A DNA stretch of 12,602 bases from Euperipatoides rowelli (taxonomy: Eukaryota > Onychophora > Udeonychophora > Euonychophora > Peripatopsidae), in assembly GCA_003024985.2 (NCBI GenBank), contig PXIH01S0002666.1. One strand, 5' to 3'. The stretch's first letter is position 1. Each line of letters starts with the position of its first letter. Below the pieces are notes generated by a model. The model had not been told where the DNA came from. It was given only the letters and a program-made list of their open reading frames with translations, and did not search any database. This document shows, one piece after another, positions 1 to 7,456 of the stretch. The position numbers and the translations under genes are program-made.

Positions 1-820
1 TTAGTTTCATTTTACATTCGTTTTTATTGTAATTTTCAATTGTTATAATAAACACATGCAACAATAAGATTGGATTCCCCCCAACCCCCCCCCCCTGCTG
101 AGAGAATCCAAAACCTTTACTACAAGATCTGCAATGCATTTTAGCCAATAAATGCAATTTTAAAAACATCGTAACATGACATGAATGTTTATAAGAACAG
201 AATGGATTAAAACTTTTTTTTAAAGCTTAAGATTCCAATTAATGAAAAACATATTCTAGAGGATAATAGTCTAATTAATTTTATTTATGTTTTGATAAAA
301 TACAAGCAGCTTTAAATAAAGTCCAGGAATAAATAAAACCTAGTTTCTTTTTATTCTGCCAATTAGATTAGATTTTCAAAATCATGCCCTGTACATATGA
401 TTTAGAGTGAAACATTATAAAATTCTCAAACGAAATAATATTTTTAAAGATTGCAGCACAATTAAAATTTTAGAAAAAGCACGCAATTGTAGCTTGCTTC
501 AGCAAGGAGGCCAAATTGAGTCTGAAGAAAATATTTGCATGTTTCTAAAGTTTAGATCACACACCAGGCTATGAATTGTGTACAAGCACTCATATTTATT
601 ATTTATTTTATAATAGCAATGATTATGTCAAATAAACCTATTAAAAATTTTAAAAGAATATATACAGTATTCTATAAGATAATGTTACAAAGTTAAAAAC
701 AACAATATTAAAATATTTTATTTCAGTATTTTTAAATTTGTTTTAAATCTACAAACCTATATTTTATTTTTTTATACCTTATGAGGCACACAATCATAAG
801 ACCAATAGGCTATTTCCATT
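1..820. other. A/T-rich sequence without a recognised gene
   Basis: I see no convincing exon, RNA gene or transposon domain here. The one local structure is a C-rich patch at 77-95 (six C, then eleven C), bracketed by an 8-bp inverted repeat: TTGGATTC at 70-77 and GAATCCAA at 104-111. The rest is simple A/T-rich DNA compatible with intron or intergenic sequence. Confidence 0.6.
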
Positions 821-829
821 TTATTTGGT

Positions 830-1000
830 TGTATCTACGATGGCTGTATTGAAATTCAACAGCAATTTTGTTTTAAAAAAAAGGCTATATTTAAAATTTT
901 TATAGCATGTATGATGTCCATTTTGGATTTCTATATGGCTATCTATAAAATATTTTGTCCAAAATAGTTGGAGATTTGTAAACCTATACTTTTCTTTAAT
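830..1000. repeat. Diverged dispersed repeat with TTGGAGATTTG motif (copy 1)
   Basis: The stretch contains TCCATTTTGGATTTCTATATG followed by AAAATAGTTGGAGATTTG and then AAACCTATACT. The core TTGGAGATTTG recurs near 1725 and 1861, each time preceded by an AAAATG- or AACGG-like sequence. The pattern fits several decayed copies of one repeat family rather than coding sequence. The minus-strand open frame at 821-1012 has no recognisable domain and I treat it as fortuitous. Confidence 0.4.
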
Positions 1001-1060
1001 ATTTATGTACACTATTTACATATACAATGATTATTTACAATATTTACAAATACAATCTTC

Positions 1061-1189
1061 TCAGCTGGATATAACAGTGATGATTTGATTTATTTTTTTC
1101 CAAAGTCGTCGGCCATTTTGAGTTCCATTTTTCCTTAAATTGTCCGTCATTAATTCAAATTTTACTTGTAACAGGATTCCTTGAGATCT
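1061..1189 (-). other. Possible minus-strand terminal exon (low confidence)
   Basis: Reading the minus strand, a good-looking acceptor (a TTTTTCTCTTTACAG-like tract, AG at 1190-1191) is followed by an open segment running to a TGA at 1061-1063. It encodes about 42 residues beginning RSQGILLQVKFELMTDNLRK. The same frame is also open upstream of the acceptor, through 1252. No family is recognised. G+C is higher here than nearby, but the adjacent tRNA-like piece at 1255-1290 suggests the whole block may be a SINE or other repeat. A repeat is as likely as an exon. Confidence 0.2.
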
Positions 1190-1250
1190 CTGTAAAGAGA
1201 AAAAATCCCCGGTACTTTCCAACAGCGAAAGAAATTTTTCAATTTTTGGC

Positions 1251-1300
1251 ACCAGAGCTGCCCGGGATCGAATTCACAAACTCCAGCGGCACTGAAATAT
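1251..1300 (-). repeat. tRNA-like (B-box) remnant, possible tRNA-derived SINE
   Basis: On the minus strand, positions 1277-1255 read GTGAATTCGATCCCGGGCAG followed by CTC. This resembles the T-arm / RNA polymerase III B-box consensus (GWTCRANNC) and the 3' part of tRNA-derived SINE heads. I find no clear A box the expected distance upstream, and the T-stem does not pair well, so it is not a functional tRNA. The string also contains EcoRI (GAATTC) and SmaI (CCCGGG) sites, so a cloning-linker origin is a less likely alternative. Confidence 0.4.
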
Positions 1301-1452
1301 ACTTATGGCTCATTTATACTTCTGTGCAATGCACATCCGTTGCATACAAATGGATAGCTATGAGTAACATCATGCACACTGGGGCAGTCAAGCATGCACT
1401 ATTAAAAGACGGGTAGCCCTCCATCATCATCCATAATTATTGAAAAAAATCC
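1300..1452 (-). repeat. Dispersed repeat, inverted partner of 11485-11645
   Basis: The reverse complement aligns over its length with 11485-11645. Shared anchors in the same order are TTTTTTCAATAATTATGGAT, GTCTTTTAAT, TGCATGC, ATAGCTATCCATTT and TATAAATGAGC. Identity by eye is roughly two-thirds to three-quarters. No coding domain is evident. The shared part ends near 1300, where the tRNA-like block begins, so that block is not part of the common core. Confidence 0.75.
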
Positions 1453-1639
1453 AAAATGACAAGAGGAAAATGATTGGCTATTGTTTAGAGCAATTTCATT
1501 GATTATGGACACAATGTTCCAGAAAAGTATGAACACAAATACGTAAACTTCTCCATTTACAAAATGGATCAATTCACACCAAAGAACTGTCCGTAAAAGT
1601 GTGAATGAGCTTTTAATCCAAAAATCTATATTTTTATAT

Positions 1640-1900
1640 TTTGTTTTAGATTTATGATGTTATCTCGAATTTTGATAGGCAGACTTTGGGTTTTTGGTTA
1701 GAAATTAAACTTTCGAGTCAAAATGATTGGAGATTTGAACACAGTAGATTGCTTTTGAAATCTTGTGATGTACTAACTAAATATCAAGATTTTTAAAAAC
1801 TGAATAATAGTTTTAAATCTTGAAAGATTAGCCACCATGCTTTCTAATTTTGTTAACAACGGTTGGAGATTTGCAAACATTTATTTTTTTAAATACCTAC
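1640..1900. repeat. Diverged dispersed repeat with TTGGAGATTTG motif (copies 2 and 3)
   Basis: Two further occurrences of the TTGGAGATTTG core lie near 1725 (after AAAATGA) and 1861 (after AACGG). The second follows GATTAGCCACCATGCTTTCT, similar in position and wording to the ATGTCCATTTTGGATTTCT stretch before copy 1. The material is likely an old repeat family present in several fragments. Boundaries are uncertain. Confidence 0.35.
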
Positions 1901-2640
1901 TCTTTTGCTGCATTGAATAAACAAACCGATGTTTAGATTCTTTGGATATATCAAGAAATGGTAGAATTAAATGGCATTGCATATCCTTCCAAAGTTAGAA
2001 TTTGCTTTAACTTTTCTTACAGTTGTGGTCTACTTCTGCCAAAAGCTTAAAGAGAACCACTTGTTAGTGATATCTTAACATGTAATGATGTAGAACCACC
2101 ATTGTAATTATGCTTCTCATTGAAAGATCCAAATATTTCTGAATTATAATAGCAAAGCAAAATCTTTATAAATGATATGGAAAGATGGGAAAACTTTTTT
2201 GGTAATCTGCAAATAATTGGTATGAAATCTGTATAAGTTAAAATCACTTATTTAACGTTGGAACAAGCTTGACAGGATGATGACATCCAAATTAGTTNAC
2301 ATGAATTTATAGTGGCTAATCATGCTTTGAAAAAAAAAAAGATTCACAAATGGCAAGGTTAACAACAATGTCATTTTGACAACAAACACTTTGGGTCCAG
2401 CAATATTTCACCGAGTTACAGGTTTTCAAAAAATTTCTCTGAGTTAGCAAAATTATGTAATAAATTATACAGTGTATATTCTTGAAAATTTTTCTTTATT
2501 CAAACAGTTTTGTTTTAAATGTCAAAATAAATATAAAATAAGAATATAATGTATGTATTTGCCGGTTTAATCACTGTAAATACTGAAATAACAGGCGTTC
2601 TTTGAGTTGTTCCTCATTGTGAATAATTGCTAAAAAAAAT
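1900..2640. other. No recognised gene; N at 2298
   Basis: The stretch is A/T-rich. A minus-strand open frame (2047-2247) follows an acceptor-like ATTATTTGCAG but has no recognisable domain or conserved residues, so I do not call it. A single N at 2298 interrupts otherwise continuous sequence and may be a contig join or an unresolved base. Confidence 0.5.
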
Positions 2641-2719
2641 TACTGTATTTGGTAGTAATAAACAGTATGAAGCAAAATATAAGTAAACTAAGAAATTTTA
2701 TTTCAATTTTAATACAATT

Positions 2720-2985
2720 TCATATGAACGCTGCTCCTGGCCTGGAGCACATCCAGTCGATATCAAACTTCGCACCATGTTTTGTTCAGCAATATTTGGC
2801 ATCAGCCATGACAGGATCTATATTCTTGACATAACCCTTCAGAAAAAAGTCTAGAGGGGTTATATCCAAGGATCGTGGTTGCCAGGTGTCAACTACCCAA
2901 TCCATACATCATAATATGTGTCATTAAGGAAATCTCAAACAATTATTCCCCAATATGGTAGTGCCCCATCCTGTTGGAAAAATCA
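2720..2985 (-). pseudogene. Mariner-like (Tc1/mariner superfamily) transposase relic, C-terminal part
   Basis: In life the protein cut and pasted its own transposon with a DDE/D catalytic triad. Minus-strand reading gives FQQDGALPYWGIIV (second catalytic Asp, codon 2970-2968), then after stops and a shift DTWQPRSLDITPLDFFLKG (third Asp, codon 2866-2864), then YVKNIDPVMADAK, and in another frame LNKTWCEV-stop-YRLDVLQA. The two Asp codons are 101 nt apart, about 34 residues allowing a 1-nt indel, which fits the DD34D spacing of mariner elements. Both Asp residues survive. Several in-frame stops and at least two frameshifts make it non-functional. Compared with the copy at 11712-12340 it lacks about 17 residues between YVK and IDP. 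The N-terminal helix-turn-helix, the first Asp and the inverted ends were not found. Plus-strand open frame 2649-2834 is antisense to it and not a gene. Confidence 0.82.
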
Positions 2986-3126
2986 GCCAAGATTGGAACC
3001 ACAAGAAACATGAAGCCATTTCCTGCATGGAAGTCATTTGGGATTCTGGTGATTGCAGTGCCACCTATTGTTACCACGCATGCACCTATTAAGAAACAAT
3101 AAAAATCTTATGAGCTCGCCTACATT

Positions 3127-3165
3127 TTGGCACAAACTGTTCTCTGCTACCTAAAATGTTTTTTC
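3127..3165 (+). repeat. Short similarity to the 3' flank of the second mariner relic
   Basis: GCACAAACTGTTCTCTGCTACC followed closely by AAAATGTTTTTT resembles GCCGCAAACTGTTCATTGAT, CCTATAACG and AAATGTTTTTT at about 12329-12372, which lie just after the transposase end of the plus-strand relic. Here the piece is in plus orientation although the neighbouring relic is on the minus strand. It could be a rearranged transposon end. The alignment is short and could be chance. Confidence 0.3.
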
Positions 3166-3199
3166 GCAATGGTGAAATATTTTATGAACACTAGGTATG

Positions 3200-3480
3200 C
3201 CAACTGTATCAAGTATGAAAAAAGGACAATAAATTTCCACCCTCATTGTGTATACCCAGGTAAATTTTTACCAACGAACCAAAAAAAAAAAAGCTTATCA
3301 ACTTTTTGTCAAGAAAGGACACTTTTTTTTTTATTAAGGACAGATTTCATCATTTTATCAGAAAAAATACATATTTTATATAAAAAAGGACAAATAGCAT
3401 CCTTTCATGACCTAATAAAAAGAATAAGGACACAAAGGGCTAAAACAAGGATTGTTCTTTTTTTTTTNNAAAAAAAAGGG
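3200..3480. repeat. Unclassified repeat with five AAGGACA motifs
   Basis: AAGGACA occurs at 3222-3228, 3315-3321, 3336-3342, 3386-3392 and 3426-3432, mostly after runs of A or T. Spacing is irregular, so it is not a simple tandem repeat. It may be the end of a non-autonomous DNA transposon or a degenerate array. The sequence ends at a T-run, two N (3468-3469) and an A-run then G-run, which looks like a low-quality join. The plus-strand open frame 3127-3486 that spans it has no domain, crosses the Ns and is not called as a gene. Confidence 0.4.
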
Positions 3481-3489
3481 GGATGATTG

Positions 3490-4030
3490 TAACCATAATT
3501 AATACTCTGCTCAGTATAATGAGTGTTCTTTCCTCATTAAAAAAATATAATAACAATTATGTAAATTATCAAGATTAATATCTAAAAATAAAGCTCATTT
3601 TAAAAAATATTTAACTTCATTATTTTTCTTTGGGTCAACATTGGAACAGTGTTGACAACTCCAGCAAATAAGTTATACAAAATGTGAAGTCTATGTCAAT
3701 CATCGGATTCATTAAATTGTTGCCCAATTTTTATTCCCCCCCCCCGCTTAAATGTATACTTCTATACTTTAGAAAAAGTGTATAGGAATAATAATTGAGA
3801 CTCAATGGCAATTGGATAATCCATTGTCATAGAAGAATCCATGATAAATTAACAAAATAATTATATGTTATTATGCTGACAACTTGAAAAAAAACAAACA
3901 ATCTAAATGATTTGTATTTTATTAGTCAGTGAATTGGGAGCCATGTGTTCTTCAAAATGTTGTTAGAAGTGAATGTCAAATGTAAAACAATATAAATAAA
4001 TAGCCTAGGACGTGTAATTTACATACTGTA
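3490..4030. other. A/T-rich sequence without a recognised gene
   Basis: The only distinct element is a run of ten C at 3736-3745. If the exon at 4042-4134 is real, this is the start of its downstream intron. Confidence 0.5.
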
Positions 4031-4041
4031 TGACTACTTAC

Positions 4042-4134
4042 ATTTTTGCCTAGTTTATGAATGTGAAGAAGAGAACCAGGCTCAGGAACATCATAACCAT
4101 AAAGTATGTCTAAAAATCCATTCAAATCATTAGG
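4042..4134 (-). CDS. Internal coding exon of an unidentified minus-strand gene (partial)
   Basis: On the minus strand a pyrimidine-rich tract ending TTTGTTTCTTTTTCACAG leads straight into 93 open nucleotides, followed by the near-ideal donor GTAAGT (4041-4036). Both splice signals match the animal consensus. Only one frame is open, the one starting exactly at the acceptor (phase 0). The exon is 31 codons long, so the donor is also phase 0 and the exon could be skipped without breaking frame. The peptide begins PNDLNGFLDILYGYDVP and ends LLHIHKLGKN. It looks like ordinary soluble protein sequence without low complexity and unlike transposon proteins. I do not recognise the family and give no function. 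No second convincing exon was found in the window, so flanking exons would lie outside it, or in missing or misjoined sequence. The alternative is an exonised repeat, but no second copy is present here. Confidence 0.68.
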
Positions 4135-4199
4135 CTGTGAAAAAGAAACAAACAAGAATAATATTAATGTAAGAAATTATAATAATCAACCAAAACAAA

Positions 4200-4345
4200 C
4201 AAAAAATTCTTACAAAATGATTTCCTCAAACAAACAATAAAATTATATATTAACAATATGAATAATAACAACAATACCATCACCAACAACAAACTTAATG
4301 AAGACAATAACTTTAATAATAATAATGATACATACATATAACTTG
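4200..4345. repeat. Imperfect AAT/CAA-rich low-complexity tract
   Basis: The stretch is dominated by AATAATAACAACAAT-like trinucleotides, with ATCACCAACAACAAAC in the middle. It lies within the presumed intron upstream of the exon at 4042-4134. I see no coding or regulatory content. Confidence 0.55.
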
Positions 4346-4461
4346 GCTTATATGAGTAAAAAAAAAAAATTTTTTTTAAATTATATTATTTTCCATGTTT
4401 AAGAACATTAGTGCTTCTTTGACCATATAATTTATAAATAAAATTTTAGACCATTATAAAC

Positions 4462-4859
4462 TTACTCTAGTGTTTCGAAGCATGATCAAGCGAATTCAAG
4501 GCATGTACAACAAACCATATGTAGAAAGATTACAAGCTATTCATTCAATTTTAACCCCTATACAGCGAATTGCTAGGGAAGACATTATAAATATGTATAA
4601 ACATATAATTATTGGAAAAAACTTGAGTCGATATTTCTTACTGTCTGATAAAACATTTTTACGACATCATCATTATCATATCGTAAAACCATTTCTTAAA
4701 TCTAAACAAGCTTCTGTCTCTTACCTCTATAGAAATATCGACTTATGGAATCGTCTCCCTTCTGTAATATTTAATGTCACTAATATTAATGTTTTTAAAA
4801 ATGATTTGGATTTATTTTTAGGCTTTGACAGTGATTTTTGTAGTCTGAGATTTATTTGA
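4462..4859 (+). mobile_element. 5'-truncated LINE: C-terminal end of a reverse-transcriptase protein
   Basis: The open frame (about 130 codons ending in TGA at 4857-4859) matches the region after the RT domain in Jockey/CR1/L2-type non-LTR retrotransposons. In order it shows MIKRIQGMYNKPYVERLQAI (compare the family pattern TKRI.G..Y.ERL..L), IAREDIINMYKHIIIGKN, a histidine-rich stretch HHHYHIVKP, then LYRNIDLWNRLPSVI and INVFKNDLDLFLGF (compare INLWN.LP and FK..LD). The catalytic RT palm, thumb and endonuclease domains are absent, as expected for an insertion whose reverse transcription stopped early. An A-run follows at 4863-4873. There is no stop or frameshift across the whole fragment, so the insertion is probably fairly young or still under little decay. 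The GTG at 4470 is not a biological start. The element sits antisense to the exon at 4042-4134. Confidence 0.82.
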
Positions 4860-4860
4860 T

Positions 4861-4955
4861 ATAAAAAAAAAAATTTATACATCTGCTCTCCTTAAAATAA
4901 ATAAATATTTTATTTTGTTTTATACGGTAATAATTATAAAATAAAACACTCTAAA
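4861..4955 (+). repeat. Exact 95-bp duplication, copy 1, ending at an N
   Basis: These 95 bases are identical to 8309-8403, including an 11-base A-run. Copy 1 ends one base before the N at 4956, and copy 2 begins one base after the N at 8308. Identity in such A/T-rich, otherwise diverged surroundings, with both inner edges exactly at Ns, points to an unmerged contig overlap rather than a biological duplication. Confidence 0.9.
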
Positions 4956-4956
4956 N

Positions 4957-6382
4957 TAAAATTAAGTAAATAAATAAAATAAAATTCAATCAAAATGTTA
5001 TATATTTTTAATCACAATGCTATGCCTTAGCCTACCTTTATCTAGATCAGTAAATCTGAAACAATGCTGTGCCAGAATAATTATTAAGTGATGGTTTATG
5101 GGTAATTATTAGTAAATGTTCAAGATAATGTCATTTTTAAGAAGGAAAAATTTGTATTAATATGTTAAAGTTATTTTCATTAACTATGTGGCCTGAAACA
5201 AATAAATGTTTAAATGTAAATGAATTCTTATCATGCTTTAGATGTTCGTTAATATGGACACTCAGGGATCGAGACGTTATCCAATAATAATTACTATTAC
5301 AAGTACAAACAAAGTTGTAAAATACAGATATTGGGTCTTGGTAGCTTACTGTGAACTTTCTTTTCTTTTTTCTTAAAAAATTTAAAATGTGATGGGTTGT
5401 GGAGATGGAATTAATATGATATTAAAAATTTCATAATAGAAAAATGCTACATGGGTTAAAAGGTATTTATCAAAAATGGATTTTATAATTTGATAATGGG
5501 ATAATGTGTCAATTTTTCTATATTGATTATTGGGATTTTGTAATTTAGATATAGTAGATTTGTCGACTTTTAAGTAATGACAGTTAGAGAAATATGTATT
5601 TTGTGGTGGGTTTAAAGTTCAATTTGAGATAATTACTCAATATGATAAATCTACTATATCTAAATTCCAAAATCCCAATAATCAATATATACAGTACAAA
5701 TTGACACATTATCCCATTATCAAATTATAAAACACATTTTTGATAAATACCTTTTAACCCATGAGCATTTTTCTATTATGATAGTTTTAATATATTAATT
5801 CCTCCCCCACCACCCATTACATTTCAATTTTTTAAGAAAAAAGAATAAAGTTCACAGTAAGCTACCTAGACAAAATATATGTAATTTACAACTTTGTTTG
5901 TACTTGTAATAGTAATTATTATGGGATAACTTCTTGAACCCTGAGTGTCCAAATTAACGAACATCTAAAGCATGATAAGAATTCATTTATATTTAAACAT
6001 TTATTTGATTCAGACCACATAGTTAATGAAAATAACTAACATATTAATGCAAATTTTTCATTCTCAAAAATGACATTATCTTGAAAATTTACTAATAATT
6101 TCCTATAAACCATCACTTAATAATTATTCTGGCATGGCATTATTTTTAGATTTACTGATCTAGATAAAGAAAAGCTACGACATAGCAATGTAGTTAAAAA
6201 GATATAACATTTTGATTCAATTTGATTTTATTTATTTAATTAATTTTAATTAAATTTGATTTATTAATTTGTTAATTTCAAATCACGAATTATTTTTTAA
6301 AATTATAGTTTTCTTTAATCATTTTCTAATAATATGAACTACACATTTCATTTTCAGAAAACTGTAAAATCCTGATGACAGG
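4957..6382. mobile_element. Fold-back (long inverted repeat) element 1
   Basis: Left arm 4957-5561 is the imperfect reverse complement of right arm about 5647-6249. They are separated by an 85-nt loop (5562-5646). Near the loop the arms read TAGATATAGTAGATTT and AAATCTACTATATCTA. The right side continues past the paired arm to a likely end at 6371-6382 (CCTGATGACAGG). The matching outer left part is missing, because the sequence starts at the N at 4956. No transposase is encoded, so it would depend on another element for movement. Arms are diverged by substitutions and small indels. A transcript would fold into a very long hairpin. Assignment to a superfamily is open; fold-back or a large MITE are the options. 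Confidence 0.85.
6371..6382. other. Probable right terminus of fold-back element 1
   Basis: CCTGATGACAGG here is the reverse complement of CCTGTCATCAGG at 7457-7468. In both elements the similarity stops just outside it (flanks AACTATGCC and TAGAC). The 12-mer is itself a small palindrome: CCTG, 4 nt, CAGG. I infer it is the element end. Target-site duplications could not be identified because the opposite ends are lost at Ns. Confidence 0.5.
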
Positions 6383-6389
6383 AACTATG

Positions 6390-7450
6390 CCCTAGAAAGA
6401 TCCTCAAATTGAATTGTATTTATTCAACTTGTTTGCTTAAATTATCACATATTTGCCCAACAAGTGTTCATTTAAGAAAAGAGTGCATATTCTTTCATGA
6501 TAATGATAATGATGATAATTATGATGATCATAATGTTAATAATAATAAACTTACAAATCGTACAGAGAAAATAGAATTTGAGACCAAAAAAGATCATTTT
6601 ACATATAATGGATGTCACAGTAATTTCTGTGGCAATATCAATTTGTCCAAAAGTAAAAATCTATAGTATTAATGTTTATCAAAGAAAATAATTTCTAAAG
6701 TTAGTGAGGTACAAATTTTTACAAATTTAGATTTCTTTTATCAAGAAACTGAAGTTGAGAATGAATGAATTTTGAAAATAAAATAAAATTAAAACAAAAC
6801 TAATAAGATAAATTATAATTTACAAGTTACACACAAAATGCAATAACAGTGAAGGATTTTTCTCTATTCATATTAGTTGTAAACTGGGGAATACAGAGGA
6901 GGGGGGGGGGGGATTCCCTTCCATGGAAAAACAGTGACCGCTTTTCTAAAAAATATCTTTACATGTGAAAATAATCAAAATAATTGTTTAGATGGGTTTA
7001 TGAAAAACATTGTCGCCCTTTCACATCCACCCCCCCCCCCTCCAAAAAAAAAAAAGATTATAAAAATTTCTATTCAACAAAAAAAAAAAAATTATCAAAA
7101 AGTTGGTACAATCAAAAAATAAAATGTGTGTCTCGTAAATTATTTATCCCCCATCCAATCCAGAGGTTTTTTTTCTGTGGACACACTTGTAGCTAATGTT
7201 AATAGGCTGAGTGCAGTTTAACCCTTTCCACTCCAAAGTCGACTCTCAGTCAACAAATTTTAATTAGCAGTTCCACTCTAAAGTCTGAGAATAGACTTTT
7301 TCTCTCTCTAATTGAATAATTATTATAATTACCAAAACTGTTTCAAAAGCTGTTTTTTTTTTACTTTCAAAGACTCAAAATATAATTATCTCAAGAGATT
7401 TAAAAAAAATAAAAATAAAAGAATACTAATTATAAGAAATAAAAATTATA
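6390..7450. other. A/T-rich sequence without a recognised gene; microsatellite and homopolymer tracts
   Basis: The stretch contains an imperfect GAT/AAT microsatellite at about 6499-6549 (which makes a D/N-rich shadow frame 6409-6666), twelve G at 6901-6912, eleven C at 7030-7040 next to long A-runs, and a two-copy direct repeat TTCCACTC[C/T]AAAGTC at 7226 and 7271 (45-bp period). Open frames at 6934-7196 are low-complexity translations of the C and A runs. No gene is seen. Confidence 0.55.
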
Positions 7451-7456
7451 NTAGAC

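Noticed and set aside
821-1012. Minus-strand open frame of 63 codons
   Set aside because: No domain, and it coincides with a diverged dispersed repeat.
1255-1277. Functional tRNA gene
   Set aside because: Only a B-box-like string is present; no A box, acceptor stem or anticodon arm could be folded.
2013-2060. Possible minus-strand micro-exon ending in GTAAG near 2025
   Set aside because: The donor is fair but the acceptor lacks a pyrimidine tract, and only about 43 nt would be included.
2047-2247. Minus-strand open frame after an acceptor-like TTTGCAG
   Set aside because: Two frames look equally plausible after the acceptor, no donor or family supports either, and composition is that of the surrounding A/T-rich DNA.
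2649-2834. Plus-strand open frame of 61 codons
   Set aside because: It is antisense to the mariner-like transposase relic, whose motifs are clear on the minus strand.
3127-3486. Longest plus-strand open frame (119 codons)
   Set aside because: It crosses two Ns and long A/T runs, has no domain, lies inside a motif-rich repeat, and its start is only a convenient non-ATG codon.
6409-6666. D/N-rich plus-strand open frame
   Set aside because: The D/N run is the translation of an imperfect GAT/AAT microsatellite; no other feature supports a gene.
6934-7196. Overlapping open frames with poly-P and poly-K
   Set aside because: They translate a C-run and A-runs in two frames; low-complexity artefacts.
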